Below are positions 51,186 to 60,004 of a DNA stretch of 64,000 bases, in pieces. The position numbers and the translations under genes are program-made. Every line of letters starts with the position of its first letter. Within the stretch, counting starts at the first letter, position 1. The notes below the pieces were generated by a model. It ran no database searches and was not told the origin of the DNA. It worked only from the letters and a program-made list of their open reading frames with translations. Source of the stretch: an uncultured Prevotellaceae bacterium. GTDB lineage: Bacteria; Bacteroidota; Bacteroidia; Bacteroidales; Bacteroidaceae. The stretch lies in contig CAMWJL010000002.1 of the NCBI GenBank assembly GCA_947174565.1, positions 1-64,000 on the forward strand. The letters are read 5' to 3'.

Positions 51186-53294
51186 ATGAAAAAACTTTTT
51201 CTTATTTGCTTAATTCTACTCAGCGTATTAAGCACAAGTGCAGAAACGTGGACTCCTGTTGGACAAGTACAATGGACAGAGGGAGCACTGACGGGAGAAT
51301 CCAGCAGTTACAACAAAACATGGAAAGTGCCTGTTGAACGTTCTGACTCTCGTCCGAATGTTTTCCGTTTGCAGCCGTACGCATCACAGCCTCTTGGTTT
51401 GAAGGATGATAATGTTTATGTATATCTACATACAGAAAATCCCAAACAGGTATATTTTGAATACTATCAATACCGCAACTATGCTCAAGACGTTTACGGC
51501 TACGGCTATTGTACTTACTACAACTATGTCTGGCAGCGGTGTCCAGAAAACGGATATGACAGCAGATATTACGGGACAATAGTCAACAATAATTCAATAG
51601 AGTTCCCTATAGGGAGTTTTGCTATTAAGGAACATATAATTAATACATATTCGCAAACCGTCTTACTTTCAGATGCCAAATACTCCCGATATATTCATAA
51701 GATTGTCTTTCCCGAAGGAATCCTCGAATCTCAGCCTGAGACATGGGTAAATGTCGGGAAAGGCGAATGGGAAGACGCTTTTTCTCTCATACAAAAGAAG
51801 GAGGTCTCCTTTGAGCGGAGCATGGACCGCACAGATGTGTTCCGTTGCTCTCCTTACAGCTTATCGGACGCAGACACGCCCATTCTGATTCACACAGAAA
51901 ACTCAGAGAAAATTTGGCTTGAAGAATTTACTGCGTCAAATTACAGATTCACCCAGCAATGTGGTGAGAATGGTTCAAGCTCATCAAGATACGGAAAGTT
52001 GGCAAACGGGAAGATTGAGATTCCAAGCGACTATTTCACGATAGTCAATACATCGACCAACCAAAAGCAGAATATTACGGGTGAAAAACTCGTCATCACG
52101 CTGCCTGAGGGATACAACACTCCGATTGAGGATGACAATGGCATCTTTATGGGAATCATCTCTTTTAATGACAAGATTGACAATCTGCCAATCTCCGTGC
52201 TGAACCAGTACACAGAACCGACGTTTATCAATTTTGTCAACAATATGGAAATGGAGAACGCCACCCTGCTCTATTATGCTGTTGATCAAGCCATCACCGC
52301 AATAAATCAGCCCACTTATCCTGACAACTTATCTAACGCTGTTATCGTCACCTTTACCGATGGACTCGACCAAGGTTCATTAGCGATGAAGCCTGAGTTG
52401 CTGACATCGAGGAACTATGCCCAGCATCTATCTGAGCGGATTGCTTCAACGTCTGTAAAGGGTCAGAAACTGCAAACCTACACCATCGGATTGAAGAGTA
52501 ACGATGTGGCCGACGATGAACTCTTCATGCTGAATCTTGAATCACTTTCGTCTGCACCTGAGAATGCACATTCCGTGACCGACATTGAGGGCGTGCAGAC
52601 CGAGCTTGCCAAGATTTATGAGGACTTGTACAGGCAGACGAGCCAACGTGTCGTCAGCATTGTTGTGCCGATGATGTCACATGGAGACCGTTACCGCTTC
52701 ACGCTCGACGGCACGACAGACCCAGCGAAAGTCAACAACTCGGAGGTGTGGATAGAGGGCGTGTTCAACATCACCGACTTTTCGCTCAACGATGTACAAT
52801 ACCATGGATTCACATCGGCTTCGGGCGAGAAGATTATGGCAGAACGTAACGGTGTGTATCTCAAGCTCACATTCACTGACTGTCGCGACAAAGAGCAGGA
52901 TATTCTTGAGGTGGAGAAGAATGACATCGACCAATGGACTTATATCGCATCAAGCGATATCTGGCAGCACAACATTGAGAACGATAAAGACGGCAAAATC
53001 GACATTGAGGACGTGCGCACGTCTGCCGCTATCATGTTTGTTCTTGACTGCTCCCGTTCGCTTGGCGATTTGTTTCCGACGCTGCAAGAGACTGCTTGTT
53101 CGTTTATCGACCGCCTTGCGGGAGGCGACGGTGACCTAACAGGCGTGGAGGACGTGATGGCTGACGGCAAGACTGTTGATGGCAATGCCCCTGTTGAGTA
53201 TTACAACCTCCAAGGAATACGAGTGTTGAATCCTCAGAAGGGAATTTTCATTCGCCGTCAAGGCAATGTCGTGTCGAAAATAATGGTAAGATAG
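51186..53294 (+). CDS. Secreted protein with vWA-like motifs in permuted order, duplicated N-terminal module and Por/T9SS-like C-terminus
   Basis: Signal peptide; VIVTFTDGLDQ (residues about 387-397), IMFVLDCSRSLGD (about 616-628); EYYNLQGIRVLNPQKGIFIRRQGNVVSKIMVR. Confidence 0.75.
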   Translation: MKKLFLICLILLSVLSTSAETWTPVGQVQWTEGALTGESSSYNKTWKVPVERSDSRPNVFRLQPYASQPLGLKDDNVYVYLHTENPKQVYFEYYQYRNYAQDVYGYGYCTYYNYVWQRCPENGYDSRYYGTIVNNNSIEFPIGSFAIKEHIINTYSQTVLLSDAKYSRYIHKIVFPEGILESQPETWVNVGKGEWEDAFSLIQKKEVSFERSMDRTDVFRCSPYSLSDADTPILIHTENSEKIWLEEFTASNYRFTQQCGENGSSSSRYGKLANGKIEIPSDYFTIVNTSTNQKQNITGEKLVITLPEGYNTPIEDDNGIFMGIISFNDKIDNLPISVLNQYTEPTFINFVNNMEMENATLLYYAVDQAITAINQPTYPDNLSNAVIVTFTDGLDQGSLAMKPELLTSRNYAQHLSERIASTSVKGQKLQTYTIGLKSNDVADDELFMLNLESLSSAPENAHSVTDIEGVQTELAKIYEDLYRQTSQRVVSIVVPMMSHGDRYRFTLDGTTDPAKVNNSEVWIEGVFNITDFSLNDVQYHGFTSASGEKIMAERNGVYLKLTFTDCRDKEQDILEVEKNDIDQWTYIASSDIWQHNIENDKDGKIDIEDVRTSAAIMFVLDCSRSLGDLFPTLQETACSFIDRLAGGDGDLTGVEDVMADGKTVDGNAPVEYYNLQGIRVLNPQKGIFIRRQGNVVSKIMVR

Positions 53295-53353
53295 TCTTGC
53301 CACCTGACAAAAAATGAACGAACAGAGGTATCGGAGCAATGACCCTCTGAAAG

Positions 53354-53438
53354 AGCCTCAAAATCGATGTCCCCGACATCGACCAATCGGAGTCCCCGAC
53401 ATCGGTCAGTCGATGTCGGGGACTCCGATTTTGAGGCT
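53354..53438. repeat. Family-1 modular palindromic repeat, copy 4 (most complete, 13-bp perfect terminal inverted repeats)
   Basis: agcctcaaaatcg...cgattttgaggct enclosing three GTC-CCC/GGG-GAC modules. Confidence 0.92.
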
Positions 53439-53573
53439 GTGAAACCACACCACACACCGAAGTGCTTTACGGCACACATCGTTTCTTCCTGTCTGAGGGT
53501 ACAAGAGACGTTCTTGTCACAAGTTTTTGCTACAAGAACAAGGCGATGGGGTTGAAGGTCGGCACAGAAACAA

Positions 53574-53613
53574 AGCACGGGGGAATCTGAACTGTATCAG
53601 ATTCCCCCGTGCT
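53574..53613 (-). terminator. Intrinsic terminator of the SDR gene
   Basis: agcacgggggaatctga/tcagattcccccgtgct 17-bp stem. Confidence 0.85.
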
Positions 53614-53628
53614 TATTGGGTTTACTAT

Positions 53629-54438
53629 TTATTTAGGCTGCTTGCCAATGTAAGCCAAGATTCCGCCATCGACGTAGAGCACATGACCATTCACGGCATC
53701 TGACGCGTGGGAAGCGAGGAAGACGGCAGGACCGCCCAACTCGGATGGGTCGAGCCAGCGACCAGCAGGGGTCTTGGCACAGATGAACGAGTCGAACGGA
53801 TGGCGAGAGCCGTCGGCCTGACGCTCACGCAACGGAGCTGTCTGAGGAGTGGCGATATAGCCGGGACCGATGCCGTTGCACTGGATGTTGTACTCGCCAT
53901 ACTCTGAACAGATGTTGCGAGTCAGCATCTTCAATCCGCCCTTGGCTGCGGCGTAGGCCGACACGGTTTCGCGACCCAGTTCGCTCATCATCGAGCAGAT
54001 GTTGATAATCTTGCCCTCCTTGCGCTCCATCATTTCAGGCAGCACGGCACTGGCGCAGATGAAAGGGGCAACGAGGTCGATGTCAATGACTTGCTGGAAC
54101 TCGGCACGAGCCATCTCGTGCATGGGAATGCGCTTGATGATGCCGGCATTGTTCACAAGGATGTCAATCTGACCCACTTCCTCGTGAATCTTCTCCACCA
54201 ACGCCTTGACCCCGTTCTCGTCCGTCACATCGCACACATAGCCCTTCACGTTCGTGATGCCAGCCTCCTTATAGTTGTCAAGACCGCGCTGCAGAGCAGC
54301 CTCGTTGATGTCGTTAAACACGATGTTCTTCACTCCAGCCTTCACAAAGGCTTTGGCAATGTTGAAACCAATACCGTAAGACGCACCCGTAATCCACGCG
54401 TTCTTACCCTCCAAAGAGAAATCAGAAAGATCTGCCAT
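53629..54438 (-). CDS. SDR-family oxidoreductase, gluconate 5-dehydrogenase-like
   Basis: FSLEGKNAWITGASYGIGFNIAKAFVKAG; SAYAAAKGGLKMLTRNICSEYGEYNIQCNGIGPGYI. Confidence 0.9.
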   Translation of the reverse strand: MADLSDFSLEGKNAWITGASYGIGFNIAKAFVKAGVKNIVFNDINEAALQRGLDNYKEAGITNVKGYVCDVTDENGVKALVEKIHEEVGQIDILVNNAGIIKRIPMHEMARAEFQQVIDIDLVAPFICASAVLPEMMERKEGKIINICSMMSELGRETVSAYAAAKGGLKMLTRNICSEYGEYNIQCNGIGPGYIATPQTAPLRERQADGSRHPFDSFICAKTPAGRWLDPSELGGPAVFLASHASDAVNGHVLYVDGGILAYIGKQPK

Positions 54439-54597
54439 AGTAGTTGTTTAGTTATTAGTTATTTAGTAATTGCTTAGATTAGCTTTGCAAAGATAGGGCT
54501 ATTCAGACATAACACAAAAGAAAAACGGACTTTTTGCGTTGTCCTATGCTTGATTTTCACTACATTTGTCACAAAATCCGATAACACATAATAGGAC

Positions 54598-55611
54598 ATG
54601 AAACGATTGGTGTGGATTGGAATACTGCTGACAATAGCCTGTGGGACAGCCCTTGCACAAACGAGGAAAGAGCGTCTGAGGGAGAAAAAGGAGGAGGTGA
54701 AGACGATGGTGGACAGTGTGCTGTCGGCACGCTATTTCAGCGTGAAGCACGATACGATGTATATAGGTCGCCCTATGCAGCCACTGACGCTGAGGGTGCG
54801 TACCAGCGTCAGCGGCAACGAGTTCAGGGTAAGGCGTCACGGAGCGATGGAGGGCGACGGGACGCTGAAATCGGACCATAAGGCAACGCTGAACCTGGGG
54901 GCAAGCTGGCGTGGCGTGTCGGCTGGAGTTTCGCTGAATCCTGCCAGCTTGAAGGGCAAGAACAAGGACTTTGAGTTCAATCTGAATGCGTACTCGAACC
55001 GCTATGGCATCGATGGAGTGTATCAAGACACTCGTACCCTGTCGGGCTATGTGAAGTATGGCGACATGGACGGGTTTCTGGGCAAGGACATCCTGCGCAT
55101 GAAGATGGTGAACGTGAATGGCTATTACGCTTTCAGTGGCAGACGTTTCTCCTATCCTGCGGCATTTTCGCAGTCGTACATACAGAAGCGGAGTGCTGGC
55201 TCGTGGCTGATAGGGTTCTCCTACATGGGCGGCAGCTTGAAAACGACTAATCATCAGGCAATGAAGGGCTTGTCGAAGTACAGAATCTATGTGGGACACT
55301 TTGGTGTCGGCGGTGGCTACGGCTACAACTGGGTGGCTTTCCGAGGGCGGCTGCTGATGCACCTTTCCGCCCTGCCGACGGTGGTGATTGGTAACTACAA
55401 CAATGTGCGAGTGAACGACGAGCATCATAAGATGGACACGAAATTTCCTGACCTGATTCTGACAGAACGGGGAGCCGTCGTGTATAATTTTTCGCAAAAA
55501 TGGTTTGCTGCGGGTTCGGTGGTGATGACGAACTCTTTGTTAGGCGACGACGAGGTGGACATCAACTTCAGGAAATGGAGAGGGCGGCTGAGCCTCGGCA
55601 TGAGACTCTAA
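54598..55611 (+). CDS. DUF4421-like outer-membrane protein
   Basis: Signal peptide; HKATLNLGASWRGVSAGVSLNPASLKGKNKDFEFNLNAYSNRYGIDG; C-terminal LSLGMRL. Confidence 0.75.
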   Translation: MKRLVWIGILLTIACGTALAQTRKERLREKKEEVKTMVDSVLSARYFSVKHDTMYIGRPMQPLTLRVRTSVSGNEFRVRRHGAMEGDGTLKSDHKATLNLGASWRGVSAGVSLNPASLKGKNKDFEFNLNAYSNRYGIDGVYQDTRTLSGYVKYGDMDGFLGKDILRMKMVNVNGYYAFSGRRFSYPAAFSQSYIQKRSAGSWLIGFSYMGGSLKTTNHQAMKGLSKYRIYVGHFGVGGGYGYNWVAFRGRLLMHLSALPTVVIGNYNNVRVNDEHHKMDTKFPDLILTERGAVVYNFSQKWFAAGSVVMTNSLLGDDEVDINFRKWRGRLSLGMRL

Positions 55612-55902
55612 GGAAGACGGTAGGCAATAGCACAAAAAGCCCCGCACTTCCAACTTGGGCACCGACTTCGGAATCAACCTGCAGTGCGCTTGGGGAAGAT
55701 TGGGGGCTATGCCGTGGGACAATCTATAAACGATAATGGACTGACAAGCAGTAGGCAAGGTACAGAACCACTACAAATTATAAATTGTACACCATTATGA
55801 TTAAATGTGGCGACAAAGATAGCGGTTTGGGAGCATTTAGTTGTTTGTTTGAAGAAAAAACTTTACTTTTGTAGCGAATTTTAACATCTTAATAAAGATT
55901 CT

Positions 55903-56505
55903 ATGCTTTTCACAGAACGTGCCTTCCCTATTTTCGAGCAGGCAATCAAGGACTATCACGTGCATGACAACATTGACCAGCCGATGGTAAACCCCTATGA
56001 GTCAGGAACAATCGAGCACGACCTCTATACGAAAAACTGGATTGATACGGTGCAGTGGCACTTTGAAGACGTGATTCGAGACCCACAGATTGACCCCACT
56101 GAGGCATTGGTGCTGAAACGTCGCATTGACAAGAGCAACCAAGACCGAACAGACTTGGTGGAGACCATCGACTCGTGGTTTTGGACCAAATACAAGGACG
56201 TGAAGGTGGAGGCAGATGCCACCATCAACACCGAAAGCCCAGCATGGGCAGTGGACCGCCTGTCCATCCTCGCCCTGAAGATTTACCACATGAAGGAGCA
56301 GGTGGAACGCACTGATGCGACGGCGGCTCACAAGGAGACCTGCCAAAAGAAACTGGACGTACTCTTGGAACAACGGAAAGACCTCTCCACCGCCATTGAC
56401 CAACTGATTGCCGACATCGAGGCTGGCAAGAAGTACATGAAGGTGTACAAGCAGATGAAGATGTATAACGACCCCAATACGAACCCTGTGCTGTATAAGA
56501 AATGA
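55903..56505 (+). CDS. DUF4254-like protein
   Basis: NPYESGTIEHDLYTKNWIDTVQWHFEDVIRDPQIDPTEALVLKRRIDKSNQDRTDLVE. Confidence 0.85.
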   Translation: MLFTERAFPIFEQAIKDYHVHDNIDQPMVNPYESGTIEHDLYTKNWIDTVQWHFEDVIRDPQIDPTEALVLKRRIDKSNQDRTDLVETIDSWFWTKYKDVKVEADATINTESPAWAVDRLSILALKIYHMKEQVERTDATAAHKETCQKKLDVLLEQRKDLSTAIDQLIADIEAGKKYMKVYKQMKMYNDPNTNPVLYKK

Positions 56506-57608
56506 GAATCGGGTTTGACGCCAAGCGATTGTACAACAACTTCACGGGGCTGGGAAACCACAGCAGGACAACCATCGACATCCTGACCGAAGCGTATCCT
56601 AACCATGAGTATTGGCTCTACACCCCCAAGGTGACACTGAACGAAGTGACGCAACCCTATCTGAACAAGAAGGGCTGCCACACCGTGAAGCCGACGGGAA
56701 TCGTGAGAGGCAGTGCATGGAGAACCTACGGGCAGGTGGAGCAGATGAAGAAGGACGGCATTGAGGTGTTTCACGGACTGAGCAACGAGATGCCCGTCGG
56801 GCTGTTTCACTCAGGGATAGCATCGGTGGTGACCATCCACGACGTGGCTTTCAAGACCTTTCCCGACATGTACCATTGGCACGACAAGAAGATTTACAAC
56901 TTGAAGTGGCAGTATGCCTGCAACCATGCCGACAAGATTATCTGCATCAGCGAATGTACGAAGCGCGATGTGTTGGAGTTCTACAACGTGCCTGAGCACA
57001 AGGTGGAGGTGGTGTACCAACCAGTGAACTCCATCTACTACGAACCAATGATGGAGAAGGACGGGCAACCGCCCTACATGTTGTATGTGGGGAGCATCAA
57101 TTCTCGCAAGAACCTCTTGGGCGTGGTGAAGGCAATGGAACTAATACCCAAAGATTTACGCATGAAACTGGTGGTAGTTGGCGGTGGTGGCTCATACAAA
57201 CAAAAGGTGAAGGAGTACATTGCAGAGAAGGGCATGGAGAAGTGGTTTGTGTGGCCCGACATGGTGGTGAGTACAGACGAACTGCGACGGCTCTACACGA
57301 ATGCGGAATTATTTATCTATCCCTCATTCTACGAAGGATTCGGTCTGCCCGTGGTGGAGGCGCAACTGTGTGGCTGTCCTGTGGTGACGAGCAATGTAAG
57401 CAGCCTGCCAGAAGCGGGGGGAGCGTGGGCACAGAAAGCAGACCCGTCCAGCCCCGAGGACATCTGCGAGAAGATGACCAAACTGCTGACGGACACGGAA
57501 TTGCGGCAGAAAACGATTGAGGGAGGCAGAAATTATGCAATGGAGACGTTCCACCCACAGAAGCTGGCAAAGCAACTGATGGGGGTGTATGAACAAATCA
57601 AGCAATAG
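56502..57608 (+). CDS. Glycosyltransferase (GT4/family 1)
   Basis: MRIGFDAKRLYNNFTGLGNHSRT; LYVGSINSRKNLLGVVKA; LFIYPSFYEGFGLPVVEAQLCGCPVVTSNVSSLPE. Confidence 0.95.
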   Translation: MRIGFDAKRLYNNFTGLGNHSRTTIDILTEAYPNHEYWLYTPKVTLNEVTQPYLNKKGCHTVKPTGIVRGSAWRTYGQVEQMKKDGIEVFHGLSNEMPVGLFHSGIASVVTIHDVAFKTFPDMYHWHDKKIYNLKWQYACNHADKIICISECTKRDVLEFYNVPEHKVEVVYQPVNSIYYEPMMEKDGQPPYMLYVGSINSRKNLLGVVKAMELIPKDLRMKLVVVGGGGSYKQKVKEYIAEKGMEKWFVWPDMVVSTDELRRLYTNAELFIYPSFYEGFGLPVVEAQLCGCPVVTSNVSSLPEAGGAWAQKADPSSPEDICEKMTKLLTDTELRQKTIEGGRNYAMETFHPQKLAKQLMGVYEQIKQ

Positions 57609-57615
57609 AAAATCT

Positions 57616-58449
57616 ATGGCAAGCTATGACATTCGACCCTTGCAACTACGGTTGCTGGACATCCTACTGGTGATTCAGCAGATGTGCGAGGCACATGGAC
57701 TTCGCTACTATTTGGCTGACGGCTCACTGATAGGGGCAGTACGCGAAAAGGGATTCATCCCGTGGGATGACGACATGGACATCTGTATGCCTCGCCCTGA
57801 CTATGAACTGCTTATACAGCACAGCAAGGAGTGGCTACCCGAACGGTATGAGTTTGTCTGCTTTGAGAACGATGCAACCTATCCGCTTCACTTTGGAAAG
57901 GTGCAGGACAGAGAATCTACGCTGGTGGAACGTCCACACCTCTATTATTTAGGAGGCGTGTATGTTGATGTGTTTCCCATCGACGGTGCGCCCAAAAGGA
58001 TGCTGGCACGCCGCTGGTGGAACTTCCGCTATCAGTTTCTGCGAAAGATGCTGTATTTTAGCTATAGAGACCCTTACCGACATGGGCATGGGGCTTCATC
58101 GTGGGTGCCGTTGCTGGCAAGGAAAATACAGCCAATGGCAGGATGGCAAAAGGCGGTGAAGCGGTGTATGATGGAATATCGTTTTGAGGAGTGTGGCTTG
58201 GTGTCGTTTAACCACAACGACGGACTGGGAGCCATGATTGACAAGGAGACCGTGTTGGGCAACCCTACACCTGTGGAGTTTGAGAACAAGCAAGTTTGGG
58301 GACTAAAGAACAATGATGCCTACCTCACGCAACTCTTTGGGGATTACATGACTCCTCCACCTGCCAACAAGATTCACCAACACAACTTCTTCTACATGAA
58401 TCTGGACGAACCTTACAGGTGTTTTGACAAGGGGAAGCTACAGAAATGA
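57616..58449 (+). CDS. LicD family protein
   Basis: LRYYLADGSLIGAVREKGFIPWDDDMDICMPRPDYELL; start trimmed from 57589. Confidence 0.92.
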   Translation: MASYDIRPLQLRLLDILLVIQQMCEAHGLRYYLADGSLIGAVREKGFIPWDDDMDICMPRPDYELLIQHSKEWLPERYEFVCFENDATYPLHFGKVQDRESTLVERPHLYYLGGVYVDVFPIDGAPKRMLARRWWNFRYQFLRKMLYFSYRDPYRHGHGASSWVPLLARKIQPMAGWQKAVKRCMMEYRFEECGLVSFNHNDGLGAMIDKETVLGNPTPVEFENKQVWGLKNNDAYLTQLFGDYMTPPPANKIHQHNFFYMNLDEPYRCFDKGKLQK

Positions 58450-58470
58450 GCATGAAAACGCAAGAATCGC

Positions 58471-58875
58471 TCACGCATTCTTAATGATACTCTTCAACTC
58501 CGAGGTGGAAATCCCCTCAGTGCGTGGCATAACAACCACTTCTTTTCCATGTTCCTTGCAGTAGCGCACGGCAGTTTGGAAGCCTTCATGCTTTTGGTCT
58601 GGACCTTTAGCAAAAACATCAAAGTCCACTTCCTTCACGATGTCCTTCACATCACGATACACAACGACCTCATCTACATAGCGGATGGCGCGAGCCATAT
58701 AGCAACGCTCCTCAGTACTATAGACCATCTGTGCGTCAGGCTTGAATTTTCGTACTACCTCAGAATCCTGTACTGCGACAATCAAATAATCTCCCAAAGC
58801 CTTCGCCTTACGGAAAAGTTCAACATGACCAATATGTAGGAGGTCATAAACGCCAACTGTCAATATCTTTTTCAC
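58471..58875 (-). CDS. Adenylyltransferase/cytidylyltransferase family protein (glycerol-3-phosphate cytidylyltransferase-like)
   Basis: ILTVGVYDLLHIGHVELFRKAKALGDYLIVAVQDSE; RTEGISTSELKSI. Confidence 0.9.
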   Translation of the reverse strand: MKKILTVGVYDLLHIGHVELFRKAKALGDYLIVAVQDSEVVRKFKPDAQMVYSTEERCYMARAIRYVDEVVVYRDVKDIVKEVDFDVFAKGPDQKHEGFQTAVRYCKEHGKEVVVMPRTEGISTSELKSIIKNA

Positions 58876-59065
58876 AAGAGGGGCTATTATATAGTTATGA
58901 ACGAAGCATGCTCTTTATTCCAGTTCGGCAAAGTTACGAAAAAGTATTGAACGCCCCCCATTTATAGGAAAGAAATTGCTTTTTAGGGAATGATTTAGAA
59001 AAGTACCACAACAAACAGCCCATCCCCATCAGAATCAGCGAACACATTATCGCTTCTGTCATCAA

Positions 59066-59118
59066 CAAGGCAAGCCCTCATTGTCAATCCTGCGACAATG
59101 GGGGCTTGCCTTGTTTTT
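59066..59118. terminator. Long terminator-like hairpin
   Basis: caaggcaagccctcattgtc aatcctgc gacaatgggggcttgccttg ttttt. Confidence 0.75.
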
Positions 59119-59126
59119 CATCCTCT

Positions 59127-59882
59127 CTACCTCTTGCTCTTATGCTTCATCCTATGTTTCAGCCGCTGCCGTTTCTCAAAATCATCCAATTTACAGACAA
59201 CGAAATCGACCGCCTCATCGGCATTCCAGTTTCGCAACTCGGCATAGCGACGCACAATCTTCCGCAGAGCGGCACGCACATGAGTCAAACGCACCAAACT
59301 ACGAAGACACGCCTCCCGTGTAGGCTTCTTCACAAAGCAAGAGCGATTGATGTCGATGGTAGTGATGTGGTAGCCCGTGGGTGAAGCATCGTCCTTCCGA
59401 TAGAGGAAGTTAGACAGATTGGTGTCGCCATGCAGGAAACCCTTTTGGTGCATATCCACCAAGAAGTGCGCCAAGGCATCAATCAAGTCGTCGTGCCCAT
59501 CTGGCTCACTGCGAATGATGCGTGTATCCTTATCGCCACAGAAGGCAGACAGCAGATAGCCCTGACGGAAAAGCCCGAAGGAATACTCTTCCACACAGGC
59601 AATCGGTTCGGGCGTGCAAATGCCCAGTTCCAACAGTCGCAAACCGTAGGTATAGGCACGCTTGGCTTTGCTGGGACGCACAAACGTGTAGTCAAAACGC
59701 TGATGGAAGTAAGGAATACGGAAACGCTTCACCACCACCTTCATGCCTTCTACTGTAAAGATTCTCACCTTGTTACGCGAGTCATAAATCAGCGTTCCCT
59801 CCACATCAAATTTATCGGGCACTTCTTTAATAAATCGGAACAATCTCTCGTACTTAGGATTGATAATATATTTGTATCTCAT
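59127..59882 (-). CDS. Lipopolysaccharide kinase (InaA/WaaP)-like protein
   Basis: KVVVKRFR lysine; HFLVDMHQKGFLHGDTNLSNFLY catalytic loop; ITTIDINRSCF. Confidence 0.88.
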   Translation of the reverse strand: MRYKYIINPKYERLFRFIKEVPDKFDVEGTLIYDSRNKVRIFTVEGMKVVVKRFRIPYFHQRFDYTFVRPSKAKRAYTYGLRLLELGICTPEPIACVEEYSFGLFRQGYLLSAFCGDKDTRIIRSEPDGHDDLIDALAHFLVDMHQKGFLHGDTNLSNFLYRKDDASPTGYHITTIDINRSCFVKKPTREACLRSLVRLTHVRAALRKIVRRYAELRNWNADEAVDFVVCKLDDFEKRQRLKHRMKHKSKR

Positions 59883-60004
59883 TAAGATTGGATATATTTA
59901 TCTGTCACCTTGCCATAATGCTACACAGAAATAGGGCACGATGTTCTCACAAAACAGCAAAATCTCTACGTCTTGTATCGGGTCTTGGGAGCGTTATCTC
60001 AACC

